NCBI RefSeq assembly: GCF_021991925.1
Contig: NZ_RXZI01000001.1
Location: 1,041,768 to 1,105,767, forward strand
Direction of reading: 5' to 3'
Length of the DNA: 64,000 bases
From: Sutcliffiella horikoshii
Lineage (GTDB): Bacteria; Bacillota; Bacilli; Bacillales; Bacillaceae_I
In this document: in pieces, positions 8,741 through 17,248 of the stretch
How positions within the stretch are numbered: the first letter of the stretch is position 1
Layout of the letters: every line of letters starts with the position of its first letter
Notes under the pieces: generated by a model
What the model saw: only the letters and a program-made list of their open reading frames with translations
Told to the model about the DNA's origin: nothing
Database searches by the model: none
Program-made: the position numbers and the translations under genes

Positions 8741-8762
8741 GGGCAAAGTTTGACCTTTGCCC
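8741..8762. terminator. Hairpin between the small basic gene and yodL
   Basis: GGGCAAAG and CTTTGCCC form an 8-bp stem with a 6-nt loop between convergent genes; it has AAAA on the left and CTTT on the right, so it may act in both directions. Confidence 0.6.
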
Positions 8763-8771
8763 TTTCCTTCA

Positions 8772-9086
8772 TTAACGCACAGCCACTCGATTTATTTTCT
8801 TCCACCCACCGAACTCCAAACGGTAGTAGGTTATTCCTAGTGTACCCTCATCAATCATGAGGACATCACCTGTTGCGATAAATCTTCCCTCATATTCACG
8901 CGGGATGGAATCTGTTACATTGAATTTTTTATATACTTTATCCACCACATCCTGATGACCGGTTCCCTCCATGGTTAATCGGAAAATGGGATTGTACCCT
9001 TTAGATTCCCCGTAATTAGGTGTTTGCATAATGGTGACATCAAATTCCCCTGTACCCAGCTTCATCATTCTTTTAAGAGCCAACAT
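8772..9086 (-). CDS. yodL: YodL family protein
   Basis: A 104-residue cytosolic protein. Conserved blocks are FDVTIMQTPNYGESKGY, YEGRFIATGDVLMIDEG and ITYYRLEFGGWKKINRV, matching YodL as I remember it. In B. subtilis, forced YodL production disturbs the MreB/Mbl elongation machinery; its normal role is unclear. ATG 9086 is preferred (GAGGGGTGAAAAGG before it); a GTG at 9095 is in frame. Gene order around deoD matches B. subtilis. Confidence 0.82.
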   Translation of the reverse strand: MLALKRMMKLGTGEFDVTIMQTPNYGESKGYNPIFRLTMEGTGHQDVVDKVYKKFNVTDSIPREYEGRFIATGDVLMIDEGTLGITYYRLEFGGWKKINRVAVR

Positions 9087-9261
9087 CCTTTTCACCCCTC
9101 AACCATTTCTATATATAGTATTAGCAATCCACCTTGTCGAATCCTTCATCAGATTATAAAAAGTTTTGTCGAATGAAATAAAAATTTGTAGGAAAACATC
9201 GTGACTCGCCTGTGTATCATTAAACCACCGCATTCTTCATATGATATTCCGAGGTGGTTTT

Positions 9262-10380
9262 ATGTTTGGGAAGTGGTTTACAAAAACAGCATCCCCTTCT
9301 AAAGATGATACTATGCTAAAGATTTGGACTTCTACAGATGAAAATAAACTTAAAAAAGAATGGACAAATCCGCCTGTTAAGTTTTCTCCATCATCACTGA
9401 AGGAACAGGAATTGTTAACGAGAATACGCAGCAAGACTAGAAGCCTTAACCGTAACAATGTTACACGAACTCAAGCCTACTTGGATTTTTATCTAAAACA
9501 CCAAGAGGTACATTGGAGCTTTTTGGCTCACATGGTTTCAAGAAATGGCGGCTGGAATATGACAGACCTGAAAGCCAGTCACCTATCCTCCTTGCTTTCC
9601 TATGAGAAGTCCTCCATCTTATTTCGTTTTCTTGAGAAAGCCAATCACCTTATTTTTCAAGATGCCTACCCACAACTCCTCCTTTATGAAGAAAGTAAAA
9701 AGGCTGGCAGACCTCTATTTCATCTACTCTCCGAATTTCATGTTTCAGCTTTTATGATTCCGATATGGACACTTTTTTTGAAAGATAACAGAAAAAAAGA
9801 ACTCCTTACCGTCTCCCTGATCATTAATGAACAGAATTTTATTGAGTATAACCTCCTACAGAATCCATATTTTCAGCAAAAGGTTTTATCCAGTTTAACG
9901 TATCAACTACAGGAAAAACTGGGTTTTACTTTACTGCTATTTCCTTACCAAAAGGGTTCAAACATTCTAATGACCGGGCTTGGCGTCGAACAATTTTCCA
10001 ACCTTTCCAATCGTATTGAGATAGGGAAAAGGCTATATGTCCTATTGTTTAAAAACGATGATGTGTTGCAAGGAACTTTGCGTTTCAGCAAGGAGCATCT
10101 CCATACCGGATCAAGGGCAGATTACCTTCCTGCCGTTTTTTCATCAAAGTCTACTTCCCGTAAAATATATAGCCCGACCATAGAAGCAGCATGGGCGGAT
10201 ATTGACCACCCATCCATAGTGCCCGTTGCTTGGTTTAAAGATTTTCAGGAAGCGACGAAGTTTTTGAACCTCCCTGCAAACTTTGAACCGGCTGATATGG
10301 AGAAAACACATCTTTATAATTTGATGAAGCTTACAGGAATTTCTGAGCTCCATGGGATTTTCTTTGATATGGGAAAATAA
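9262..10380 (+). CDS. yppC: DUF2515 family protein (YppC-like)
   Basis: A 372-residue protein with no signal peptide, about 40% hydrophobic but with no clear membrane helix. It starts MFGKWFTK after GAGGTGGTTTT; a longer frame from 9241 lacks a ribosome binding site. The region from RSLNRNNVTRTQAYLDFYL through HWSFLAHMVSRNGGWNMTDL is the part I associate with DUF2515/YppC. Function unknown. It stands alone, divergent from yodL. Confidence 0.7.
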   Translation: MFGKWFTKTASPSKDDTMLKIWTSTDENKLKKEWTNPPVKFSPSSLKEQELLTRIRSKTRSLNRNNVTRTQAYLDFYLKHQEVHWSFLAHMVSRNGGWNMTDLKASHLSSLLSYEKSSILFRFLEKANHLIFQDAYPQLLLYEESKKAGRPLFHLLSEFHVSAFMIPIWTLFLKDNRKKELLTVSLIINEQNFIEYNLLQNPYFQQKVLSSLTYQLQEKLGFTLLLFPYQKGSNILMTGLGVEQFSNLSNRIEIGKRLYVLLFKNDDVLQGTLRFSKEHLHTGSRADYLPAVFSSKSTSRKIYSPTIEAAWADIDHPSIVPVAWFKDFQEATKFLNLPANFEPADMEKTHLYNLMKLTGISELHGIFFDMGK

Positions 10381-10443
10381 TGAGGATGGTGGGTCGTACG
10401 TTGGTGGTTTAATTATTGAGGAGATGGTCATTGGTGTATTTGT

Positions 10444-10632
10444 CCGAAGATTTTGGAAAGTTGACTGAAGATTTAGCGATTTTGACCGAAGATTTTGGAA
10501 AGTTGCCCGAACGAAATTTTTAAATGACCACACCTCGTTAATTTATGTCCAAAGCCAATTAAAAATAGTCCGAACAGCGCCTTATAGAAAGTTCAGTTTG
10601 ACCAAAGCTCTAAGAAATTTGTCCGAAAGGTG
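10444..10632. repeat. Degenerate direct repeats around TTTGNCCGAA
   Basis: The 20-mer CCGAAGATTTTGGAAAGTTG occurs exactly at 10,444-10,463 and 10,486-10,505 (42-bp period). Partial copies around CCGAA continue near 10,506, 10,570 and 10,624. The gap 10,381-10,730 contains no gene I can support; this is a decayed tandem array. Confidence 0.65.
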
Positions 10633-10734
10633 TCAACATGAACATAATTTACTTGTTTTCAGGTAATTATCACGTAGAACTCTCCCGAACCACCATTGCC
10701 AGCAGGCCCGCCCTAATTGTTGAGCAACAGAACT

Positions 10735-10778
10735 TAAAAAAGCTGTTCCCAAGGCAACGATCTCGCCTAAGAAACAGC
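10735..10778 (-). terminator. Terminator of yozD
   Basis: GCTGTT...AACAGC encloses an inner AGGC...GCCT stem (10,742-10,778), followed on the minus strand by TTTTTT. Confidence 0.75.
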
Positions 10779-10817
10779 ATTGCTTGTATTATTTTTTTTT
10801 TGAAGTTTTTAGGTATA

Positions 10818-11105
10818 CTATTCTATTTCTTCATCAATAATGCATTTTTCCAGTAAATAATCGAACATGATATCCGCCAACTCTTCTATCTCGCTTTCAG
10901 CTGGAACATACCCACGCCTTACCAGCTCATTGTAAAAGAACTCGGCAATTTCCTCTGTATCAATAACCACTTCGATTTCTTTCACAATATCACCCCTTTT
11001 TAAAGGTTTATGTACGTCTATATAGATATATGTCTTACTCTCTATATTAATCCATCCTACTGGACAAATGCTATCTTTGTTTTTAAAAAAATCAGAAAAA
11101 GACAT
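10818..11105 (-). CDS. yozD: YozD family protein with an N-terminal extension
   Basis: The C-terminal 55 residues (VKEIEVVIDTEEIAEFF onward, ending KCIIDEEIE) match the small YozD family. The frame continues 40 residues upstream to ATG 11,105, which has a strong AAGGAAGGAGACTTAT before it. An internal GTG at 10,985 also has a good AAGGGGTGATATT site and would give the usual short YozD. Either one 95-residue protein or two products are possible. The extension (MSFSDFFKNKDSICPVGW...) is unfamiliar. Acidic, soluble, function unknown. It lies downstream of yodN on the same strand. Confidence 0.7.
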   Translation of the reverse strand: MSFSDFFKNKDSICPVGWINIESKTYIYIDVHKPLKRGDIVKEIEVVIDTEEIAEFFYNELVRRGYVPAESEIEELADIMFDYLLEKCIIDEEIE

Positions 11106-11170
11106 ATAAGTCTCCTTCCTTGCATAAATTGGGACAAAAGGACAAGCATTCACGGAAGGGAGAAATGATG

Positions 11171-11329
11171 ATGAAAAACGTCTTGGCTAGCTTAGAAAGA
11201 TTAGGAGAAGAGGAAGTATTGTTACCGCTCTTAGATAAAATGTCGGATAAACTGATCCTTGCTACTGCAATAATCGGTGGTCCGTTTTTCATCTATTTGC
11301 TCTTTCAATTCTCCATGCTACTTTTCTAG
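11171..11329 (+). CDS. Small single-pass membrane protein, unknown (52 aa)
   Basis: Three consecutive ATG codons (11,165-11,171) follow GGAAGGGAG; the third gives the best spacing. The product has an amphipathic N-terminal half (LASLERLGEEEVLLPLLDKM) and one C-terminal membrane helix (ILATAIIGGPFFIYLLFQF). Its end overlaps the end of yodN on the other strand by 12 nt. Small size and spacing argue for a genuine gene; no function is suggested. Confidence 0.55.
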   Translation: MKNVLASLERLGEEEVLLPLLDKMSDKLILATAIIGGPFFIYLLFQFSMLLF

Positions 11330-12025
11330 TTGACTATGTTTTTTTCCATCCATGTATTTTTTTAAGTTTTTCATGACAAGATTCATAACTTCTTTGTACT
11401 CCTCATCACCAAAAATATCATGCAACACTTTGTAATCATTGTAGACATCCAAAAGACCATCTATTATCCGTTGATATTCTTTGTTATATTCCTCTTTTTT
11501 ATAATGTTTGTTTGATCCCGTCATCGGATTATACAACTCCAAGCTTGTATTTTCTTTGTTGAACATATAGGACAATCCAAGTTTGTGGATAAGAATTTCG
11601 GCATGTTCATGGTGGATGACCATTGTCAATTCTTCCTCACCGGCTTCCAACCATTCTCCGTCTGACAATCTAGTCAGCTCGTATATGATGTCTTCCCATG
11701 AGTCCTCTTTATATCTCCATATTTCCGTTCGGAACCCGACAATTTTAAATAATTCTTTCCCATATCCGGCAACGTGTACAATGTCACCGATGAAGTAGAG
11801 ATACTTGATATCAAGACGTTCGGTTACTAGAACTTTTCCCTCATATTCGGAAACAAAAGCCAATGTTTCTTCTTGATACAGCCCATCGCTTGAATTGACC
11901 TCATATACATACGCACCATCAATTTGCTTCATGTCCGTCACTTTACCGACAGTTCCATAGATGGTGATGACAACAATGTCGCCAATTTTATATTTCGGTT
12001 TGTTTGGTTTTTTGTTCTTACCCAT
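11318..12025 (-). CDS. yodN: YodN family protein
   Basis: A 235-residue soluble protein, basic at the start (MGKNKKPNKPKYKIGD). Two small beta-barrel-like segments follow (IGDIVVITIYGTVGKVTDM and IGDIVHVAGYGKELFKIVG), i.e. a repeated 'GDIV' fold, and then an acidic helical C-terminal half. Position between yozD and yozE agrees with B. subtilis yodN. ATG 12,025 is chosen for GGGGAGAAATTAT. Function unknown. Confidence 0.7.
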   Translation of the reverse strand: MGKNKKPNKPKYKIGDIVVITIYGTVGKVTDMKQIDGAYVYEVNSSDGLYQEETLAFVSEYEGKVLVTERLDIKYLYFIGDIVHVAGYGKELFKIVGFRTEIWRYKEDSWEDIIYELTRLSDGEWLEAGEEELTMVIHHEHAEILIHKLGLSYMFNKENTSLELYNPMTGSNKHYKKEEYNKEYQRIIDGLLDVYNDYKVLHDIFGDEEYKEVMNLVMKNLKKYMDGKKHSQLEK

Positions 12026-12159
12026 ATAATTTCTCCCCATTTATCACTGTGGCTTTGATAGTAATGTATTATATGCAGCAAGAGGTAAAATCGCCAAAGT
12101 GTAAGGATAAAAAGTATAAAACGAATGTGCTTTAGATAAAAGTCCTAATTAATACGAAA

Positions 12160-12645
12160 ACGCACCCAAGTAATGGATGCGTCAGACTGTTGACAAACTA
12201 TAAATTAGTTAGGTTATCTGTTGGAAGAGTTGATCTTCGTTGCAGGAGCTTCGCTTTCCGCGGGCAGTCCGGAAGCCTCCTCGGGCTACGCCAAAGCCAC
12301 TGAAAAAGTACATTATTTTAGTAAACTGTTCCATACCGCTGTTGATTTCCGCAAACGGCTTCGCTTTCCGCAGGGCGACCTTGAGCCTCCTCGGGCTGCG
12401 CCCTGCGGGGTCTCAACATTGTCGCTACCTCCCCGCAGGAGTCTTCGCCTTTTGCTCCAATCGACAGCTAGAAATCATTAGGACCATAAATTATTGGGAT
12501 TTTCAGTGGCCTCGGCTACGCCATGCGGGGTCTTCCATATCCTTTCTCCCACAGGAGTCTTCGCTTCCTCCACTGCGATCAACTAGAGACTATTATCATA
12601 ATTAGACTTTGTCTACATACTTACGCACCCAACTAATGGGTGGTC
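12160..12645. mobile_element. Dispersed GC-rich element A (composite), flanked by duplicated hairpins
   Basis: Element body about 12,183-12,618. Left end CAGACTGTTGACAAAC, right end ACTTTGTCTACA (inverse of TGTAGACAAAGT). The flanks are two related hairpins: 12,160-12,182 and 12,623-12,645, both starting ACGCACCCAA. Inside are at least two copies of the core (TTCGCTTTCCGC ... GAGCCTCCTCGGGCT ... GCCCTGCGGGGTCT) and a partial third, so it is a nested or tandem insertion. Open frames across it (12,221-12,605) are low-complexity and not believed to be genes. Confidence 0.75.
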
Positions 12646-12657
12646 TCACTTAAACTC

Positions 12658-12876
12658 TCATGCATCTTCCTCATATAATTCCCACGCTTTATCGAACGTC
12701 GACATACTTTCCAGGTACTGTCCGTTCATTTCCAAGTAGCTGCTGATCTCATGATAATCCTCTGAGTTTTTTGGAAATGCATGGTCATCATATGCATGGT
12801 TGGCAAATATACTGATATCATCTTTTTTCAAAGCATGACGGAATTTCATAATATAATGGTAAAACGACTTTCTCAT
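12658..12876 (-). CDS. yozE: YozE family protein (UPF0346)
   Basis: A 72-residue soluble protein with the family pattern: MRKSFYHYIMKFRHALKKDD, ISIFANHAYDDHAFPK, and SSYLEMNGQYLESMSTFDKAWELY. Length fits the family. Function unknown; the fold is a small helical bundle by family knowledge. GGGTGTGGATGATTT precedes the ATG. Element A lies directly downstream. Confidence 0.9.
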   Translation of the reverse strand: MRKSFYHYIMKFRHALKKDDISIFANHAYDDHAFPKNSEDYHEISSYLEMNGQYLESMSTFDKAWELYEEDA

Positions 12877-12937
12877 AAATCATCCACACCCGTTTTTTTC
12901 TCTCATTCTACAACATAATGAGAAGGTGGGACAACCT

Positions 12938-13219
12938 TTAGCTGGTGAAATCGAAGTAGTTTCTTTTTAGCAATCTTTGTTTTCCCATCAACTTGGCAAA
13001 GCTTAGTTCCGCTTCAAGTTCACTGGTATTAATTAAAAATAACTGATCTTCTATTTGCTTTACAATTGTGTCCTCTTGATATTCCATTCCACAGTCATCG
13101 CAGACAACAGAAGGTGTTTCTGTTATGGTGACAGCTTTCGTTCCATCAGGCAGTTCCCAATACACTGTACCGGTTGATGATGTAGCTTGTGGACTTTCAC
13201 ACCAATTGCATTTCATCAT
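12938..13219 (-). CDS. yokU: YokU family zinc-finger-like protein
   Basis: A 93-residue protein with two CxxC pairs (CNWC near residue 4, CDDC near residue 40) likely binding one zinc ion, like YgiT-type fingers. It lies 8 nt after kamA and is almost surely translated from the kamA message driven by the sigma-54 promoter. The family is habitually linked to kamA in bacilli; its role is unknown. A GGAGGGTTC site precedes MMKCNWC. Confidence 0.85.
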   Translation of the reverse strand: MMKCNWCESPQATSSTGTVYWELPDGTKAVTITETPSVVCDDCGMEYQEDTIVKQIEDQLFLINTSELEAELSFAKLMGKQRLLKRNYFDFTS

Positions 13220-13227
13220 GAACCCTC

Positions 13228-14646
13228 CTAACTCGTTTCGCTCTTATTTTCTTCTCCTACCGTATATTTCTTCTGTTGAGCCTGAAATTTCTTTTCTTTT
13301 AATTCATCCCGTTTGTCACGTTTATCTTTTAATGTGGTATGCTCGGGATTTGTTTCATAATCCTTGCGGCGATTCAAACGGTTCAACCCTTCTGGCACAA
13401 GGTTGAACTGAGAATCATTCATGAGCGCAGCTATACCGATATTGGAACGCTTCTCTTCCATGTTGGAGTAGATTTTCCCAAAGTACGCTTCCGCTCTACC
13501 AGGAACATAGTTCTCCGGCTCCGGATAAGTGGTGATGACTCCCTCGAAATTACGTAAAACAACTTTATTGGCACTTTGTGAAATAATATAGTTCGGCTGA
13601 ACAGCAATTTTCCCACCGCCTCCAGGTGCATCGACCACAAAGGTAGGAACCGCATATCCGCTTGTATGGCCGCGTAGCCCTTCAATAATCTCGAGTCCCT
13701 TGGAGATCGGTGCCCTGAAATGACCGATGCCCTCCGAAAGATCACATTGATAGATATAATAAGGTCTCACCCGTATTTTCACAAGATCATGCATCAATTT
13801 CTTCATGATTGGTACACTGTCATTAATCCCTGCCAGAATGACAGCCTGATTACCGACAGGAACACCAGAATTAACAAGCATTTCACAAGCTAGTTTGGAT
13901 TCTTCCGTAATTTCTATGGAGGTATTAAAATGTGTGTTCAGCCATACTGGGTGATACTTTTTTAAAATATTGCATAAATTATCGGTTATGCGTTGCGGAA
14001 ACACAACAGGTGCTCGTGTTCCGATCCTAATAATTTCAAGATGTGGGATTGCGCGCAAATTCTTCAAGATATATTCCAGGATCTGGTCATTAATTAGAAG
14101 ACCATCCCCTCCGGAAATTAGACAGTCACGGATTTGATCGTTGGCAGCAATATAAGCAATCGCTGCATCCAGTTGTTTTTTCGGTACACCCATTCCGATC
14201 TGACCGGAAAACCTTCTTCGCGTACAGTACCTGCAATACATGGAGCATTGATTGGTCACTAAGAAGAGTACTCTATCTGGATATCTGTGTGTCAATCCTG
14301 GTACCGGAGAATCTTCATCCTCGTGAAGGGGGTCTTCCAAATCGTATTTCGTCTTGTGAATTTCTTGGGATATTGGTACTGATTGCATTCTGATGGGACA
14401 TTGGGGATCGTCCGGGTTCATTAAGGATGCATAGTATGGAGTTATATTTAAAGGAATAGTCTTGGTGGAGATTTTCACACCTTCCTCTTCCTCCGGTGTT
14501 AAATTGATCACTTTTTTCAAATCTTCGAGTGTGCGAATGGTATTGGTCAACTGCCAAATCCAATCATTCCATTGTTCCTCGGTTACATCCTTCCACAATT
14601 CAATATCCTTCCAATGGCGCTCTGGCTTGTATAAATCCATTTTCAT
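13228..14646 (-). CDS. kamA: L-lysine 2,3-aminomutase KamA
   Basis: A 472-residue radical-SAM, PLP-dependent enzyme interconverting L-lysine and beta-lysine. The radical-SAM cluster CSMYCRYC appears near residue 137, ending CTRRR. GGDGLL and the PLP-lysine region DAPGGGGKIAVQPNY (about residue 345) are intact. A charged Lys/Glu tail (about residues 430-472) extends beyond the catalytic domain. GGAGGAGATAGAG precedes the ATG. Transcription is expected from the sigma-54 promoter at 14,673-14,689, activated by the neighbouring KamR. Beta-lysine would then go to AblB or the YodT/S/R/Q enzymes. Confidence 0.96.
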   Translation of the reverse strand: MKMDLYKPERHWKDIELWKDVTEEQWNDWIWQLTNTIRTLEDLKKVINLTPEEEEGVKISTKTIPLNITPYYASLMNPDDPQCPIRMQSVPISQEIHKTKYDLEDPLHEDEDSPVPGLTHRYPDRVLFLVTNQCSMYCRYCTRRRFSGQIGMGVPKKQLDAAIAYIAANDQIRDCLISGGDGLLINDQILEYILKNLRAIPHLEIIRIGTRAPVVFPQRITDNLCNILKKYHPVWLNTHFNTSIEITEESKLACEMLVNSGVPVGNQAVILAGINDSVPIMKKLMHDLVKIRVRPYYIYQCDLSEGIGHFRAPISKGLEIIEGLRGHTSGYAVPTFVVDAPGGGGKIAVQPNYIISQSANKVVLRNFEGVITTYPEPENYVPGRAEAYFGKIYSNMEEKRSNIGIAALMNDSQFNLVPEGLNRLNRRKDYETNPEHTTLKDKRDKRDELKEKKFQAQQKKYTVGEENKSETS

Positions 14647-14672
14647 CTCTATCTCCTCCCTTTCTTACACCA

Positions 14673-14689
14673 TGCAATTACCGTGCCAA
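14673..14689 (-). promoter_or_regulatory. Sigma-54 (-24/-12) promoter of kamA-yokU
   Basis: On the minus strand the sequence TTGGCACGGTAATTGCA matches the consensus TGGCAC-N5-TTGCA perfectly. Transcription should start near 14,661, just upstream of the kamA ribosome binding site. An imperfect palindrome CTTATATATGTAAG around 14,711-14,724 is a possible upstream activator site. Confidence 0.9.
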
Positions 14690-14747
14690 CTATGCTGATG
14701 CCCATATACTACTTATATATGTAAGAGAGTAAGAACTTGTTATTAAA

Positions 14748-14773
14748 GGGAGTGCTGAAAATTCAGCACTCCC
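14748..14773 (-). terminator. Hairpin ending the ablB-kamR transcript
   Basis: GGGAGTGCTGAA and TTCAGCACTCCC form a perfect 12-bp stem right after the kamR stop; the minus-strand tail is TTTAAT, so it is a moderate terminator insulating kamA. Confidence 0.65.
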
Positions 14774-14787
14774 TACTTATTTCGTTT

Positions 14788-16182
14788 TTATTTACTTGCA
14801 GACATTCTTTCCTTCTCCATTTTAGACAATTTATATTGAAGCGTTTGTCTTGGTATGTCCAAGAGCTTGGCAGCCCTTAATACATTCCCGCCTGTATGGG
14901 TAAGTGCGTCCTTAATTATTGTTTCTTCTGTTTCCTGTAAAATGTCCCTTAAAGCACCCATGCTTTTGCGCGGTGGCACCTTCAAAGTCTCCTGTTGTAA
15001 TTTTGCAGGCAGATGTTTGTAGGACAGGGGGCCTTGTTTCGCCCTTAATAGCAAATACTCTATTGTATTGATTAATTCCCGTACATTTCCAGGCCAATGA
15101 TAGGATTGGAACATACTCAATACCTCATGATCCAACCTATTGCTAATACGGGGTTGAAGCTTTTCTTCCAGTATTGCTTTTATATCCATAGTCCGTTCCC
15201 GTAAAGGAGGTATATAGATCGGACAGGTGCTTAAGCGATAATAAAGATCTGCCCTGAAAGTTCCGTTCTCCAAACATTTTTCAGGTGACTCATTCATTGC
15301 AGTAATAATTCTGACATCAACTTGAATCGAACTGGTTCCTCCTACTCTTCTCACTGCCCCGTCTTCAAGTACTCTTAACAGTTTTGCTTGAAGTTCGAGA
15401 GGCATGGAGTTCATTTCATCTAGAAACAAAGTCCCTCCAGAGGCCATTTCGAATAAGCCTTTTCTATCCGTTGCACCAGTGTAGCTCCCTTTTTCAGTCC
15501 CAAACAGAATACTTTCAAGCAAGGTGGAGGGAATTGCTCCACAATTCTGGGCAATGAATGGACCATGACTTCGTGGTGAATGGTGGTGGATTCCCTGCGC
15601 AACGATTTCTTTTCCTGTTCCCGTCTCCCCCCAGATGACTATGGGCAGGGTGGAGGAGGCAAATAATTTTGCATCATGAAGCATGTGTATACAGGCCGGA
15701 TCATTCGTGATGAAATCTGTTAATCGATAAGTAACCTGGAATGTGGTCAATCTCTTGCGATCCCCTGTTTCGTGAATTTTAGCTTGCAAGTCCAGTAGTT
15801 TATTAGATAGGGTATTTAATTGCCCATAATTTTTGGCAATTTCCACCGCACCAAGTAATTTTGTTCCATGAAGAATGGGAATCGTTGTGTTCACCGTTTC
15901 AAGCATTTGACCTTTTTTATTTTCATAACGCTGGTTTTCATGAAAGATTGGCTTTTTTGTTTTAAGCACTTTTAAAAGCGTGCTGGTTTCCTCGGTCAGA
16001 GAAGGAAAAACATGCAATAAATGTTTACCCAATACCTCATCCACTGCCATCCCATCATACCCTGCTGCCACTTTATTATAATAGATGGTGATGCCATTCT
16101 TATCCACTGCATGGATAGCTTCATCTATTCCATCTAAAATGGCCATCAGCATCTCTTTTGATAAATGGTGGTTTTGCATCAT
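14788..16182 (-). CDS. kamR: Sigma-54-dependent activator of the kamA cluster (KamR/RocR-type)
   Basis: A 464-residue enhancer-binding protein. An N-terminal PAS domain (residues about 10-120, ILDGIDEAIHAVDKNGITIYY) probably senses lysine or a relative. The AAA+ domain has Walker A GETGTGKE, a GSYTGAT loop (GAFTGA variant contacting sigma-54), and Walker B GGTLFLDEMNSM. A Fis-type HTH (NVLRAAKLLDIPRQTLQYKL) ends the protein. It lies 9 nt after ablB and just upstream of kamA. From memory, a similar regulator named KamR controls kamA in B. thuringiensis. Confidence 0.9.
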   Translation of the reverse strand: MMQNHHLSKEMLMAILDGIDEAIHAVDKNGITIYYNKVAAGYDGMAVDEVLGKHLLHVFPSLTEETSTLLKVLKTKKPIFHENQRYENKKGQMLETVNTTIPILHGTKLLGAVEIAKNYGQLNTLSNKLLDLQAKIHETGDRKRLTTFQVTYRLTDFITNDPACIHMLHDAKLFASSTLPIVIWGETGTGKEIVAQGIHHHSPRSHGPFIAQNCGAIPSTLLESILFGTEKGSYTGATDRKGLFEMASGGTLFLDEMNSMPLELQAKLLRVLEDGAVRRVGGTSSIQVDVRIITAMNESPEKCLENGTFRADLYYRLSTCPIYIPPLRERTMDIKAILEEKLQPRISNRLDHEVLSMFQSYHWPGNVRELINTIEYLLLRAKQGPLSYKHLPAKLQQETLKVPPRKSMGALRDILQETEETIIKDALTHTGGNVLRAAKLLDIPRQTLQYKLSKMEKERMSASK

Positions 16183-16191
16183 AATCCCTGC

Positions 16192-17079
16192 CTAATTCCC
16201 AGCATTACGTGCCGAATTATTGGCAGTAGTGATAGATAAATCCTTGTACCAAACATTCATATCTTCTATTTTATCAAAAATATAGCAATTGTTTTTCAGT
16301 CTTCCTTTATATGTGTAATCCAGATTATGCAGTACCGCATTCATACCGAACGAAAGTGCTCGTGCAATGGAATAGCTACAATATACCTGCCTTTTTACAA
16401 GCTCGTTTTCCAGATTACGGATTATATGATTCATGAATCCACCTTTACGCATGGAAGGCAAGGTGGCACAATCCGTAATTTCTGCATTTTTAAATTCGTT
16501 GTTTATTTCTGCTGAAGCTGCCGCAATGATCTTTCCACTATCTTCAATCAGCATAAAAATGGTATCATCCTTCATCTGCTTGGTAATATATTCTGGATCT
16601 TCAATTGGAACCGGATAGATGGGAAATACACTTTGATAAAATTTGGATAGTAAAGGTGCATCTTTTCTTTCAGCCATGCGCATTGTCATTCCTTGTTCTA
16701 GGCTTGTTTGTTCTTGCTTCTCTTTTTGCCAAACTCCATCTAGAATTTTGTCCTCTTCACACCATTTTCCGCTGTTATATCGATCCAAATTTTTGTATTT
16801 ACATAAGAAATACCCGTCCCCACCCAAGAAATACCTAGGAACTTTGGCCTCTAAAAGAAACCCTTTTTCCATAAGGGCTTCAACCGTCTCGTTTCTTGCT
16901 TTCACGATGATTTTTTCCACGTGGGGTTGCTCGCACAACCTTGTGATGGTTTGGATGATTTCGCCTATATTGCCTCTTAGATCCTCTATTTTTAATCTCT
17001 TATTGTAATAGTCTTGATAGGCAAATAAATAAAACGATTCATTATTCAATAATATGACTTTTCCTGTTTTTGTTGTCAT
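16192..17079 (-). CDS. ablB: Putative beta-lysine N-acetyltransferase AblB (YodP)
   Basis: A 295-residue GNAT-family enzyme expected to acetylate beta-lysine at N6, giving acetyl-beta-lysine (a compatible solute in archaea). The N-terminal 150 residues are specific to the AblB family (EKIIVKARNETVEALMEKGF). The C-terminal GNAT domain has ITDCATLPSMRKGGFMNHII, the acetyl-CoA loop. TTAGGAGGGGGGATATT gives a very strong start. In B. subtilis yodP is contiguous with yodQ; here a ger operon intervenes. Confidence 0.9.
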   Translation of the reverse strand: MTTKTGKVILLNNESFYLFAYQDYYNKRLKIEDLRGNIGEIIQTITRLCEQPHVEKIIVKARNETVEALMEKGFLLEAKVPRYFLGGDGYFLCKYKNLDRYNSGKWCEEDKILDGVWQKEKQEQTSLEQGMTMRMAERKDAPLLSKFYQSVFPIYPVPIEDPEYITKQMKDDTIFMLIEDSGKIIAAASAEINNEFKNAEITDCATLPSMRKGGFMNHIIRNLENELVKRQVYCSYSIARALSFGMNAVLHNLDYTYKGRLKNNCYIFDKIEDMNVWYKDLSITTANNSARNAGN

Positions 17080-17167
17080 AATATCCCCCCTCCTAATTTA
17101 CTTCGCTATAAAAATGAAAAATCCCCCAGTTTTTTAATCTTTCTTCAATGCTATTTTCAGAGTAAGT

Positions 17168-17237
17168 GAGCAGTAAAAAGTAAAATTGCGGACTTTTTAC
17201 AAGTTAATAGCACAATTTTATGAGAAAAGAGCCTTGC
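17168..17237 (-). repeat. Dispersed ~70-nt repeat with terminator-like hairpin (copy 2)
   Basis: Reads AAGGCTCTTTTCTCA...ATTGTGCTATTAAC then a GTAAAAAGT/ACTTTTTAC hairpin on the minus strand, as at 3701-3767. It directly follows gerC and probably ends the ger operon. The remaining part of the 17,080-17,248 gap shows nothing else certain. Confidence 0.65.
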
Positions 17238-17248
17238 TTTACTAATTA

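Noticed and set aside
11906..12025. A longer YodN start at 12,040
   Set aside because: The ATG at 12,025 has GGGGAGAAATTAT at proper spacing; the upstream start has no site.
12221..12605. Two open frames inside element A
   Set aside because: They follow the GC-rich repeat, have no ribosome binding site, and their peptides are low-complexity Leu/Pro/Ser/Arg typical of translated repeats.
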